Shown piece by piece: positions 24,403-32,820 of a stretch of DNA of 41,138 bases (position 1 is its first letter; each line of letters begins with the position of its first letter). A program made the translations under genes and the position numbers. Origin of the DNA: Faecalicoccus pleomorphus DSM 20574 (GTDB lineage Bacteria; Bacillota_I; Bacilli_A; Erysipelotrichales; Erysipelotrichaceae); contig NZ_ATUT01000017.1 in assembly GCF_000420345.1 (NCBI RefSeq), positions 1 through 41,138 on the forward strand, read 5' to 3'. Under the pieces are notes generated by a model. That model worked only from the letters and a program-made list of their open reading frames with translations. It was not told where the DNA came from and ran no database searches.

Positions 24403-25161
24403 TTAGGAGCGCCACAAATAATCAAAGACAGCTTTATTTTGTTGGCCCCATGTTGTTTCATTATGTTGACCGTTTTCGATCAGACGAAAAATAGCAGATG
24501 CATTACGCGCTGTAAATTCATTGACAAGCATCTTCATATCATTGATTCTTTGATCTTGAAATACACTTTTTGCTAGTTCCTTTGTTCCCCAGCTTAAATA
24601 TACTCTTGTATCCGGTGAAAGACTGGTTTTCTGAAATTCAGAAAGGATCTTTTCTTTACAGCCAAACACAGCACTGGAAAGACAAGCGGCTTTTGAGAAA
24701 ATCGAATTGTAATGAAGAATTCCGTACAAAGCCATAAGACCTCCCATACTGCTTCCACCAATGCCGGTACATTCACGTAAAGGCATCGTACGATACCGAG
24801 AGTCAATATAAGGCTTTAGTTCATTGACCATCCAATCCATCAGCTGATCGCCTTTACCGTAAACATGGCCTAAATACGGTGTTGAAAACGTATAAGGACT
24901 AAATTCCGACAATCGTTGGTTTCCCTCGTGATTACATTCCAATCCTACAATGATAAACGGTTTGTCATAAGAATTTAAAAATGTTTCCAGGCTCCAAGAA
25001 GTTCCATAGGTCGCATCTGCATCATTAAATAGGTTATGCCCGTCAAACATATACATGACAGGATATCGTTCTGTACTGTTTTTGTAGTCTTGCGGAAGAT
25101 GAATGTGCAAAGTTCGATAAGTTGAAAAAGGTGTTATAAAAACTTGTTCTTTTTGAATCAT
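24403..25161 (-). CDS. Esterase, alpha/beta-hydrolase (esterase D / Fes-like)
   Basis: 252 residues from the ATG at 25161 (MIQKEQVFITPF), which has GGGAGG upstream; the extra codons in the longer frame start from a GTG in that site. The fold is an alpha/beta hydrolase: RYPVMYMFDGHNLF, the nucleophile elbow GGSSMGGLMALYG with the serine of GSSMG, an acid near DTRVYLSWGTKE and the terminal histidine in ENGQHNETTW. Members cleave acyl esters, acetylated sugars or siderophore esters. There is no signal peptide, so it acts in the cytoplasm. It is monocistronic. Confidence 0.85.
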   Translation of the reverse strand: MIQKEQVFITPFSTYRTLHIHLPQDYKNSTERYPVMYMFDGHNLFNDADATYGTSWSLETFLNSYDKPFIIVGLECNHEGNQRLSEFSPYTFSTPYLGHVYGKGDQLMDWMVNELKPYIDSRYRTMPLRECTGIGGSSMGGLMALYGILHYNSIFSKAACLSSAVFGCKEKILSEFQKTSLSPDTRVYLSWGTKELAKSVFQDQRINDMKMLVNEFTARNASAIFRLIENGQHNETTWGQQNKAVFDYLWRS

Positions 25162-25295
25162 GAAGAACACCTCCCTGCTGTTAATATTGTAACATGAAAA
25201 GGGTTACGTATAAACATACAGAACTTGGATAAGATAATACTTTCCTGCTCATTCTTTTGTGTCAGAAATATTACTCTCTATATTTATTATTTTTA

Positions 25296-25324
25296 TTGAA
25301 ATCATATATTTTTCCTTTTATTAT
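25296..25324 (+). promoter_or_regulatory. SigA promoter of the Na/Pi cotransporter gene
   Basis: TTGAAA (25296-25301), a 17-base spacer and TATTAT (25319-25324). AAGGAGAAAA follows before the ATG at 25355. Confidence 0.7.
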
Positions 25325-25354
25325 GTAGAAGTATAACTTGTTAAGGAGAAAACT

Positions 25355-27013
25355 ATGGATCTTTCTTTAATTTTGAAGCTACTTGGGGGTCTAGCCCTGT
25401 TTTTGTATGGGATGCAGATGATGTCCGATGGTCTGGAAAAAGCAGCCGGTGACCGGTTGAAGACTATCCTGGAAAAGCTGACATCCAATCGTATTCTTGG
25501 TGTTATCGTAGGAGCCTTAATTACGGCAGCTATTCAGTCCAGCAGTGCTACAACCGTTATGGTCATCGGATTTGTCAACGCCCGTTTAATGAGCCTGCAG
25601 CAGGCTGTTTAGATCATCATGGGTGCCAATATCGGTACGACCATCACCGGGCAGCTGGTGGCCCTGAATGTCAGTGAGATTGCACCGCTGATTGCCTTTG
25701 CCGGTGTCGTATTGATTGTTTTTTTGAAGAATCCAAAGCTTCATTATTTTGGGTCGATCATTGCCGGTCTGGGTATTTTGTTTATTGGTATGGATATGAT
25801 GTCTTCGTCCATGAGTCCGCTTAGAGAATCCGAAGCGTTCATTTCATTGTTAACAAACTTCTCCAATCCTGCCATTGGTATCCTGGTAGGCGCTTTATTC
25901 ACAGCTCTCATTCAAAGCTCTTCGGCTTCCTTGGGTATCTTGCAGGCACTGGCCCGGAGTGGTTTGATTGGTTTGGATGGAGCCGTATTCGTATTGTTTG
26001 GTCAAAACATTGGTACGTGTATTACGGCCATTTTGGCATCCTTTGGAACAAGTCGAGAAGCCAAGCAGACAACGATTATTCACTTGAGTTTTAATATCAT
26101 CGGTACGATCATCTTTACTACGGTATGTTTATTGACACCTCTCACTTCGGTTGTGGCCGGATGGTCACCGGATAATGCAGCTCAACAGATTGCCAATATG
26201 CATACGTTGTTTAATGTGGTCACCACCCTGTTATTGTTGCCGTTTGGAACTTATTTAGCAGCTTTTGCCCAGCACGTTCTTCCAAGTGAAAAATTATCGG
26301 TAGATTCAGAAGGATTAATGTATTTGCAGCCTCTACCTAAGAGTAATAAAATCATCGGTTTATCCGCTATCAATATACAACAGGTCAATGATGAAGTCAT
26401 GCGCATGATGAAACTTGCCTATACCAATGTATCGGATGCCTTTGACCAACTGATCAACTACAAGGAAGATCGTTCCAAATCCATTCAGAAGCGGGAAGCA
26501 GCTGTTAACTTCTTAAACAGTGCTATTTCTAAATACATTACCGATGCCTTTGCTTATGGTAACTTAAATCAGGAAACAACCAAAGCTTTAACCGCTTATT
26601 ATACGATGTTGGTGGATATTGAGCGTATCAGTGATTATGCGATCAATATGGACCGGCAAGCTTTGATTATCGCAAAAGAAACGACCAATGAGGCAGAGAA
26701 AACAATTTTGCGAAAGATGAAGAAAAGAACTTTCAAAATGCACGATTTTATCTTCGATCTTAACAAAGCAAACAGCTACAACAATCAGATTGATGAGAAC
26801 ACACAAGAATGGAGAACAGCTCAGATCCAGGGCTTAAAAGACAAGAGCATTTCCAGTGAACTGGGAATTGCCTTCTCCAGAATCTTAACGGATTATGATC
26901 GAATCAATGATCATGCGGTTAATCTGGCTGAAGAAATCGATAAAATTGACAAAGGTTTACTTGAAACAATGATAGAAGAACATGCACTGATTCCAGAAGG
27001 TTCTGTTTCATAA
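25355..27013 (+). pseudogene. Na/Pi cotransporter (NptA/YjbB-like) interrupted by an in-frame TAG
   Basis: A single frame of 553 codons. The N-terminal part has LGGLALFLYGMQMMSDGLEKAAGDRL and the first QSSSATT repeat. After 85 residues comes TAG at 25610-25612. The frame then continues at once with IIMGANIGTTITGQLVAL, the second inverted repeat (QSSSASLGIL, GQNIGTCITAIL) and a C-terminal PhoU-like helical domain. This is the complete architecture and length of the family, which imports phosphate with sodium or exports it. From memory of relatives, the lost residue before IIMGANIGTT is often Trp or Gly, so TGG to TAG is a simple origin. Either the gene is dead or the amber codon is read through; the rest shows no decay, and the promoter is good. 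Confidence 0.85.
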
Positions 27014-27242
27014 TAAACCGTATATTTATTTCATTTCCCTATGCTATATCGATGTCATAAAAAAATAAATTCCTACTTTATGTGATCTACGTGAAAAGGA
27101 ACAATAACAAACAGAAGTACATCAACTGCTTAAAAATATAATGAAGTACGATGATAGTATCCGAGATTAAATTTTAGATTTTTTTAGACTTATTAACGTA
27201 TTTGGCCATAAAGATAAACATACTTTGAGGAGGAAAGAGCTT

Positions 27243-27659
27243 ATGAAACAAAGTATCATTTCAAGAGTTTTAAAAATTGGTAGTTTAGTGTTATGTGGAC
27301 TCGGTATAGTTGGATCTATTCCATTATCAAACGAAATGCAGTACATTTCTGCAAAATACTCGTTTTCAGATGCAATATATGAAGCTGTTTTCTCACCTGA
27401 AAAATTTTGCACATACGCTTTTAGTGTCATCTTAATTTGTTCATTGATTTACGCTTTCGGTGAATTAATTGAGCATACTTATAACAATTCACAATATCTA
27501 CTGAAACTTATTAATTTAAAAGAAAAGGAATTGGAACCTAAATTGCCTGCAACTCCAAAAAAGAAAGAAAGTGATATCCATGAAAATCGGAGTAAGGAAG
27601 CCAAGTCTGAAAAGATCATTGAAAGCCAGGACAACAGCGAAAGCAAAAAGGCAGATTAA
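27243..27659 (+). CDS. Small membrane protein with a charged tail, 138 residues
   Basis: From the ATG at 27243, with GAGGAGGAAAG directly upstream; an earlier in-frame TTG is inside that site. There are two membrane helices (about 8-25 and 51-70), followed by a highly charged C-terminal tail (KEKELEPKLPATPKKKESDIHENRSKEAKSEKIIES) that is probably disordered and cytoplasmic. I do not recognise a family. The base composition is more AT-rich than the preceding genes. It is the first gene of the relic island beside ssrA, and its end overlaps the next gene by 80 bases in another frame. Confidence 0.6.
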   Translation: MKQSIISRVLKIGSLVLCGLGIVGSIPLSNEMQYISAKYSFSDAIYEAVFSPEKFCTYAFSVILICSLIYAFGELIEHTYNNSQYLLKLINLKEKELEPKLPATPKKKESDIHENRSKEAKSEKIIESQDNSESKKAD

Positions 27660-27780
27660 ACGAGCTTTGATTCCCGGATACGGGAAGAAAGGTATGGGAT
27701 GGATAAAGAATCCTAAAAAAGCAATGTATAACAAGGTTTATAAAAAGACAACGTTTAGTATCTTTGATTTGTTTAAATAA
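27580..27780 (+). CDS. Small basic protein, 66 residues
   Basis: From the ATG at 27580 (MKIGVRKPSLKRSLKARTTAKAKRQIKRALIPGYGKKGMGWIKNPKKAMYNKVYKKTTFSIFDLF in outline). It is strongly basic and has the KARTT...K...PxYGKKGMGWIxNPKKAxYNKxYxKTTF pattern. I recall this pattern as a recurrent short module of Firmicute accessory regions with no assigned function. A GTG at 27571 is an alternative start; the ribosome binding site is weak, and the overlap with the upstream gene suggests coupling. Nucleic-acid or membrane-surface binding is possible given the charge. Confidence 0.6.
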   Translation: MKIGVRKPSLKRSLKARTTAKAKRQIKRALIPGYGKKGMGWIKNPKKAMYNKVYKKTTFSIFDLFK

Positions 27781-27782
27781 AA

Positions 27783-27837
27783 ATCCTTTCAGCGCCAACT
27801 GAGAGGATGTCAGAAAAGCGGATATGCCAATATCTGC
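27783..27837 (+). repeat. Two adjacent hairpins between small island genes
   Basis: ATCCTTTCAG (27783-27792) pairs with CTGAGAGGAT (27799-27808), and GCGGATAT (27818-27825) pairs with ATATCTGC (27830-27837), each with one G-T pair. No T-run follows, so these are not classical terminators. Confidence 0.5.
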
Positions 27838-27942
27838 ATTACATAAAAAACTTCCGTAACAAACTTTTCCTCATCAGGTAGACGTACTCTGCGAAATAAA
27901 ATAAGTTTATTTTGATAGATGTTCATAGAAAGGGATTAATAG

Positions 27943-28302
27943 ATGTTAGTAAAGGTTGGAGAAATTAGTCTAAGGTTAATTCAGCTGTTGGGATTAACGT
28001 GTGCTCCAGGCACGCCAATATTTATGGGACCAAGCAATATAGAACATATGAAGAACAAACATCCTGATGACTTTAATACCTATCATGATCAGATTCCCTC
28101 AATACTAAGTAGTCCGGACTATGTAAGAAAATCATCTGACGGAAGCATTGAATATGTTAAAGAGTTTAGATACAACTCCGAATACGTAAAAGTAGCTGTT
28201 CGCATGTCTGGTGGCTATACGTGGTACCTACGCACCATGTATGTACTTAATACAAATAGAGTCAATAACTATATCCAAAAGGGAACTCTGCTGAAATATT
28301 GA
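27943..28302 (+). CDS. PBECR2-like nuclease-fold protein, 119 residues
   Basis: The core from about residue 24 reads PIFMGPSNIEHMKNKHPDDFNTYHDQIPSILSSPDYV...DGSIEYVKEF...VKVAVRMSGGYTWYLRTMYVLNTNRVNNYIQKGTLLKY. This matches, from memory, the phage-Barnase-EndoU-ColicinE5/D-RelE-like nuclease 2 (PBECR2) pattern: an HxxxKHPxDF helix, xIPxIxxxPDY and a terminal TxYVL...N.I.KG. PBECR domains occur at the ends of phage and polymorphic toxin proteins; here one stands nearly alone. RNase activity is inferred from the fold only. AAAGGG lies ten bases before the ATG. No clear protein antitoxin is adjacent. Confidence 0.65.
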   Translation: MLVKVGEISLRLIQLLGLTCAPGTPIFMGPSNIEHMKNKHPDDFNTYHDQIPSILSSPDYVRKSSDGSIEYVKEFRYNSEYVKVAVRMSGGYTWYLRTMYVLNTNRVNNYIQKGTLLKY

Positions 28303-28327
28303 ATTTTCTTCAATTAAATGTTAATAT
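28299..28327 (+). promoter_or_regulatory. Promoter of a probable small RNA
   Basis: TTGAAT (28299-28304), a 17-base spacer and TAATAT (28322-28327) begin right at the end of the PBECR2-like gene. The predicted start is about 28334. No coding sequence follows within 200 bases. Confidence 0.6.
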
Positions 28328-28333
28328 ACTACT

Positions 28334-28467
28334 GCAACAAGGTTAATACAAGAATGCTGAGGGCGGAACAGGCAGCCGCCACCCATTGTTAGGAGATGTA
28401 GGAATCGTCACCCTACCTCATTCTTGTTTCAACAAAGCACTAGTTCAGAAATGGGTTAGTGCTTTTT
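28334..28467 (+). ncRNA. Probable free-standing structured RNA, about 134 nt
   Basis: ACAAGAATG (28348-28356) is perfectly complementary to CATTCTTGT (28419-28427), closing a multibranch domain. Inside it are a GC-rich hairpin, GGCGG (28362-28366) with CCGCC (28376-28380), and a second hairpin, GTAGG with CCTAC (28398-28402 and 28412-28416). A terminator follows. Local GC content is far above the flanking sequence. I cannot match it to SRP RNA, 6S RNA, RNase P, tmRNA or a known riboswitch. It lies between the PBECR2-like gene and the integrase relic; regulation of either is speculation. Confidence 0.6.
28434..28467 (+). terminator. Terminator of the small RNA
   Basis: AAAGCACTA (28434-28442) pairs perfectly with TAGTGCTTT (28457-28465) across a 14-base loop and runs into TTTTT. 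Confidence 0.8.
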
Positions 28468-28534
28468 GCTTTATTAAAGGAGTAAACAAAAAAAACACTA
28501 ACTAAGGTGTTCTTCACAATAGAAGGTACATACC

Positions 28535-29674
28535 TTGTTGTCAGTGTTCAAAGATGGAAATTCATGGGCTTATAAAGGAAAGATTGCTGTTCCTTTTGAA
28601 CCTGGAAAATATAAAAGTTATTACAAAAAGGGATTTTCTAAAAAGAAAGATGCTCAAAGAGCAGAACAATTGTTTAGAGATAACTTTTCTACACACCAAA
28701 AAGATATCACCTTCGATGAATTAGTAAATCTATATCGTGCCAACTATCGGACACAGAATGTAAAAGAATCAACTTTAATTGGTGATAAAAGCCATTATAG
28801 ATTGCATATTCAGCCAGTATTAGGCAAATATCCATTATAAGTCAAGTTACTTCGCAAGCGATTGATTTATGGAAATCCTATATGATCAAAAAGCCTAAAA
28901 CAGAAAGAAAAAAGAATAAAAATGAATATTATTCTGCCACTACAATAAATCATGCTAAAAGCGTAATTAGTAAATACTTATCATATGCGGTAAGGCTCGG
29001 TTACATATCTTATAACCCTTGTCATAATGTACCAAGTTATCAAAATAGAGAAGAACTTAAAGAAAGACAAGAAATAAAATTCTGGGAAGTCAACGAGTTT
29101 AAAACATTTATAGCATCTGTACATGAAAAACGCTGGAACGATATTTTTACATTTCTATTCTTTACAGGATTACGTGAATCAGAAATGTTTGCTTTGTCAT
29201 GGAGAGATATCGATTTTCAAAAATGCACTTTGAGAATCAATAAGTCTATTGCGTATAAGACAAAAGTATCTCCCTGGAAAATAACGACACCTAAGAATGA
29301 AAACTCCATTAGGATTATTGATTTTGCAGAATACTTTATTAGATCGATTTAAAAATCGTTTAGAAAAAGAAAAACATAAAGACGGATTCACGCTTGATTA
29401 TTTTATATTTGGAGATATCAAACCCGTGTCTCGATCTGACTTGGCGCGTAAAATGGATTATTTCATACGGTTATCAGGGGTTTCACGAATCACACCCCAC
29501 GGTCTTCGTCATAGTCACGCTTCCTTTTTGATCAAAAGCAAAATTGACGATTCTTTGATTGCTGAAAGATTAGAACATACAGTGCAAAGCTAAGAGAAAC
29601 ATATGCACATATATATATGATTCTATGAGACAAGACATGAAAAAATATTAGATGAAACATGTAAAATTGAATAA
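28535..29674 (+). pseudogene. Tyrosine-recombinase integrase, multiply frameshifted
   Basis: Fragments of one integrase lie in successive frames. 28535-28840 is the AP2-like arm-binding part (SWAYKGKIAVPFEPGKYKSYYKKGFSKKKDAQRAEQLF) and the start of the SAM-like domain. The shifted frame at about 28842 continues SQVTSQAIDLWKSY. 28882-29352 has the catalytic-domain start with the first arginine (FTGLRESEMFALSWRDIDF). 29297-29593 has HGLRHSHASFLI (His-x-x-Arg), and a last shift restores RETYAHIY with the nucleophile tyrosine. At least three frameshifts make it inactive. It reads toward the 3' end of ssrA, the classic attachment site of such integrases. A matching second att copy was not seen. 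Confidence 0.85.
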
Positions 29675-29718
29675 AATTCACAAATTTCGCAATTTTTTCG
29701 CAGTTTTTGATGAAATAT

Positions 29719-29745
29719 AAAAAAACTCCTTTATGTAAAGGAGTT
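29719..29745 (-). terminator. Terminator of ssrA
   Basis: AACTCCTTT pairs with AAAGGAGTT across four bases; on the minus strand a run of seven T follows, ten bases past the tmRNA 3' end. Confidence 0.85.
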
Positions 29746-29754
29746 ATCAGCTAT

Positions 29755-30144
29755 TGGTGGAGATGAGGAGAGTCGAACTCCTGTCTAAGCAAAGTCCCAC
29801 GATACAACGTTTACAGCTTTTCTTATCAAAATAATCCTAAGCTTTGGATAAGAACAAAGATCTTAAGATGTGATCCTAAAATTTTCGTATGAAGTATCGG
29901 ACCGCTACTTCATCTTATCTTCTTTATGTGTCCTGCAATAGCTAATAAGAAAGCGAACCTAGACTATTGGGGCTGCAAGCCAAACGTAGGCAATTAAATT
30001 AGGCAGCGAAAGCCATGCTCTGGTTTACACCAAAAACATTAGCAAGTTTAGTTTTAGCAATTAATTTTAAGTGGTTTTTACACGTGTCCTTCGTGGCTGT
30101 GGTCCTATCCAGACATTTACTCATCGAATACCATAAACATCCCC
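29755..30144 (-). ncRNA. ssrA: tmRNA
   Basis: 390-nt transfer-messenger RNA that rescues stalled ribosomes together with SmpB. The 5' end GGGGATG pairs with CATCTCC near the 3' end, which carries the T-arm GGAGTTCGACTCTCC and an encoded CCA (29755-29757). The tag frame runs from GCT (30058-30056) to TAA at 29999, giving AKTKLANVFGVNQSMAFAA. At 19 residues this is longer than the 15-residue B. subtilis tag but keeps a hydrophobic-Ala-Ala end for proteolysis. smpB lies directly upstream on the same strand. The 3' end abuts an integrase relic. Confidence 0.96.
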
Positions 30145-30164
30145 AGGAAAGCCATTATAGCGTA

Positions 30165-30617
30165 CTAATAATCGTTCTTCAAGGCCTTCTGTATTTCTTT
30201 TTGCGCATCCTTTTTCTTCTGTGCTTCTCGTTTATCATGCAGATTTTTACCCTTAGCCAGAGCAATCTCTAATTTCGCCAAGCCTTTACTTAAATAGAGT
30301 CGTGTAGGTACTACTGTATAACCTTTTATACGTGCCGACTGCTCCAACTTTAAAATCTCTTTTTTGTGCAATAAAAGTTTTCTATCCCTGGTTTCCTCAT
30401 GGTTAAATATATTTCCATGCTCATACGGTGCAATATGCATTCCCTTGATATAAGCCTCGTTACCATAAAAACTAATATAAGAGTCTTTTAACTGTACCTT
30501 TCCTTTTCGAATACTTTTGATTTCCGTTCCCTTTAAACAAAGACCAGCTTCAAATCGATCATACAACTCATACTCATGACGTGCTTTACGATTTTCCGCA
30601 ACTAATTTCTGGTTCAT
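30165..30617 (-). CDS. smpB: SsrA-binding protein
   Basis: 150 residues of the SmpB OB-fold (NQKLVAENRKARHEYELYDRFEAGLCLKGTEIKSIRKGKVQLKDSYISFYGNEAYIKGMHIAPYE) with a basic, helical C-terminal tail (KGKNLHDKREAQKKKDAQKEIQKALKNDY) that mimics an mRNA and anticodon stem in the ribosome. It binds tmRNA, whose gene follows 20 bases downstream. Its ATG overlaps the TAA of the upstream CapA-like gene (TAATG). It ends with TAG. Confidence 0.97.
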   Translation of the reverse strand: MNQKLVAENRKARHEYELYDRFEAGLCLKGTEIKSIRKGKVQLKDSYISFYGNEAYIKGMHIAPYEHGNIFNHEETRDRKLLLHKKEILKLEQSARIKGYTVVPTRLYLSKGLAKLEIALAKGKNLHDKREAQKKKDAQKEIQKALKNDY

Positions 30618-31819
30618 TATTCAACTACCACCTCGATTCCTTCCGGTGATCCCATGATTTCTTTTACATAATTTTGAATCCAAGCCTTAGACATATCATA
30701 GCCTAAAGAAGCCACATAATGTGTTGGAATATAATCATCGTTGTAATCATGGATCATCATCACTTTAAAAGTAGTGAAAGCAGGATCATAATACATCACC
30801 GTTGGTGTAAATTTCACATCGTTAAATGATGTTTCCTGTGTATCAAAATCATACTGTAAGGTAAAGCTGGCCATACCGCCAACCATACCTTCGTTGGTAT
30901 CTTGCGCACTTAAAAAGTTTCCTAAAGAATAATAACACAAAGTATCCTGTTTTTCGCCTTGGATGATTTCTGCCGGTTTGATGACATGCGGATGTGTTCC
31001 AATGATAACTTCAACACCCCACTCATTCATCTTTTGCGCCAAGGCTTGTTGATCGGCTTCGATTTCTGTATGATATTCCGTTCCCCAATGCATAGAGACG
31101 ATCTGCACATCGCTGATTTTCGATAATGCTTCCATGTCTTTTTGAATTTGATCTTCGTTGATTAATTCCACCAGCCATGGCATATCTTCCGGCAGCGGTA
31201 TTCCATTCAAACCATATGTGTATCCTAAAAGACCCACTTTGATACCGTTTACTTCACGAACGATATATTGATTGGATTCTTCTTCACTGCGATAAGCTCC
31301 TGTCACCGAAATATCCGGATAGTTTTCATGAAGATAGTTTAATTCCGCCAGTAAGGCATCGCTGCCTTTATCTAAACTGTGATTACTGCTGGCAGCTAAC
31401 CAGTCAAATCCTGTATTGGCAACCGCATCCAAGATTTGTGTTGGGCCGTTAAACTGCGGATAATGACTTAATCCAAACTCTTCACCGGCACAAATGGTTT
31501 CCTGATTGATAAAAGAAAGATCGGCTGGTTCAATATAAGGCTTCATCAAGGCATAGTCTTCCTTAAAATCATAATCGGTGACACCCATTTCATATTGCGA
31601 GAAAATCGCCTGATGAATCAAATTATCGCCTACACCTGCAAAGGTAAAAGATGAACTGCCTTTTTCTTCTTTCGGTTCAATCTTTGTTTCGGTTTCCTGC
31701 TTCACAGTCTCTTGTTTAGGGCGCATAAAATACACAGCACCGGAAACAATGCTTGATTCCACTGACAGCACAACTAAGATAGCTAATAAATATAAATATA
31801 CACGTTTTTTTCGATTCAT
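30617..31819 (-). CDS. CapA-family protein (poly-gamma-glutamate system-like)
   Basis: 400 residues with an N-terminal signal anchor (RVYLYLLAILVVLSVESSIVSGAVYF) and an extracellular metallophosphatase-like fold of the PGA_cap family: FAGVGDNLIHQAIF, LSFINQETICAG, DWLAASSNHSLDKG, IVSMHWGTEYHTE, VIIGTHPHVIKP and CYYSLGNFLSAQ. In Bacillus, CapA is needed for export or retention of the poly-glutamate capsule. No capB or capC is nearby, so the role here is uncertain; many gut Firmicutes carry solitary copies. It is translationally coupled to smpB. Confidence 0.88.
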   Translation of the reverse strand: MNRKKRVYLYLLAILVVLSVESSIVSGAVYFMRPKQETVKQETETKIEPKEEKGSSSFTFAGVGDNLIHQAIFSQYEMGVTDYDFKEDYALMKPYIEPADLSFINQETICAGEEFGLSHYPQFNGPTQILDAVANTGFDWLAASSNHSLDKGSDALLAELNYLHENYPDISVTGAYRSEEESNQYIVREVNGIKVGLLGYTYGLNGIPLPEDMPWLVELINEDQIQKDMEALSKISDVQIVSMHWGTEYHTEIEADQQALAQKMNEWGVEVIIGTHPHVIKPAEIIQGEKQDTLCYYSLGNFLSAQDTNEGMVGGMASFTLQYDFDTQETSFNDVKFTPTVMYYDPAFTTFKVMMIHDYNDDYIPTHYVASLGYDMSKAWIQNYVKEIMGSPEGIEVVVE

Positions 31820-31846
31820 ATCTTAATCATACCAAAAATAAAATCG

Positions 31847-31871
31847 AAAAAGAACATCTTTTCGGATGTCC
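31847..31871 (-). terminator. Terminator after the sugar isomerase gene
   Basis: GGACATC pairs with GATGTTC (one G-T) across a short loop, then TTTTT on the minus strand, a few bases past the stop. Confidence 0.65.
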
Positions 31872-31876
31872 CCTTT

Positions 31877-32746
31877 TTAGGATTGAATAAGTTGTCTCAT
31901 GCTTTGAATGGTTTGTGTAAAATCAACTTCCGGTTCCAAAGAAAGAAAACAATCACATTTGTCTTGTATTTTCTTTAATAAACTATCATAAGCAATATCC
32001 CCATTCAATAGTGGAACGTGCACAAAAGGTTTTACAAGACCGGAAACATAATGATAGTTTTTCAAATGAATATGACCTATATAAGGATGTAGATGCATGA
32101 ATTCTTCTTCCAAGTTCCAATCCATATACGTTTCCGGTACATTTTCGCGAATGGCACGATAAGAATTTGCCGGATCCCATAAAAGCTTTAAATAAGGATC
32201 ATTTATTTCTTGTATAACCTGGTATGTCATTTTCCCTTTTGGTAAATGCGAATATGGACAATTCTCCAACATTAATGTCACATGATGCTTTTTTGAAATA
32301 TGTAAAGCCTTTTTAATATTTTCGATGATCTTCTCAAAATCATGTTTTGTTCCATAGGGGCCTTTTCGATTGTCCGGCCAGCGAAAGGGAAAAATGCGAA
32401 TCTTTGGGCACTCTAATGCATTGGCAATCCAACAAGCATTTTCCAATACTTTTAAATGATATTCCAAGTTTCCTTCTATAGAATAAAAATTTGGATTAAA
32501 TAAAGATACCTCATCCTCTGGATACAATGGGCATAAAAAGAATATGGTACTTGCGATATTGGATACTTTTACAGAATATCGTTTCAACAATCGTTGAATC
32601 TCGTCTACTTCTTCTCGGGTACATGTTTCAATAGAATGGCCAAATACATTATGCAATTCCACATATTCATAGCCTTCTTTTACGATAATATTTAAAGCTT
32701 CTTCTAAATCTTGGCTCACCTGATCACTGATGATGGAATTTTTCAT
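31877..32746 (-). CDS. Sugar phosphate isomerase/epimerase, TIM barrel
   Basis: 289 residues of the xylose-isomerase-like (AP endonuclease 2) family. Metal-binding residues are spread over the barrel strands as expected: Glu in HHVTLMLENCPYS, Asp in LLWDPANSY, His in GHIHLKNYHY and Glu in CFLSLEPEVDF. Members interconvert ketoses and aldoses or epimerise keto sugars and hydroxypyruvate-like compounds. It follows the transketolase pair with a terminator and about 70 bases between, so it may have its own promoter (TATAAT near 32774-32779). The substrate is unknown, presumably an intermediate of the adjacent PTS pathway. Confidence 0.82.
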   Translation of the reverse strand: MKNSIISDQVSQDLEEALNIIVKEGYEYVELHNVFGHSIETCTREEVDEIQRLLKRYSVKVSNIASTIFFLCPLYPEDEVSLFNPNFYSIEGNLEYHLKVLENACWIANALECPKIRIFPFRWPDNRKGPYGTKHDFEKIIENIKKALHISKKHHVTLMLENCPYSHLPKGKMTYQVIQEINDPYLKLLWDPANSYRAIRENVPETYMDWNLEEEFMHLHPYIGHIHLKNYHYVSGLVKPFVHVPLLNGDIAYDSLLKKIQDKCDCFLSLEPEVDFTQTIQSMRQLIQS

Positions 32747-32792
32747 GATATCACCTCATGATTATCATAACATTATAATGTTTATTCCCTAA

Positions 32793-32820
32793 TAAAAAGA
32801 TTGGATTTTTGATCCAATCT
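32793..32820 (-). terminator. Terminator after the transketolase C-terminal subunit
   Basis: AGATTGGAT pairs with ATCCAATCT across five bases, followed by TTTTTATT on the minus strand, next to the stop codon. Confidence 0.75.

Noticed and set aside
28334-28467. SRP RNA, 6S RNA or a type III antitoxin RNA
   Set aside because: The conserved SRP tip (GGUCAGGUCCGGAAGGAAGCAGCC-like) and the 6S bubble are absent, and there are no tandem repeats before a toxin gene as in type III systems.
27014-28534. A second copy of the ssrA 3' end as the far attachment site
   Set aside because: By eye, no stretch matching the T-arm and acceptor of ssrA was found; a superficial GGAGATG resemblance near 28392 does not extend.
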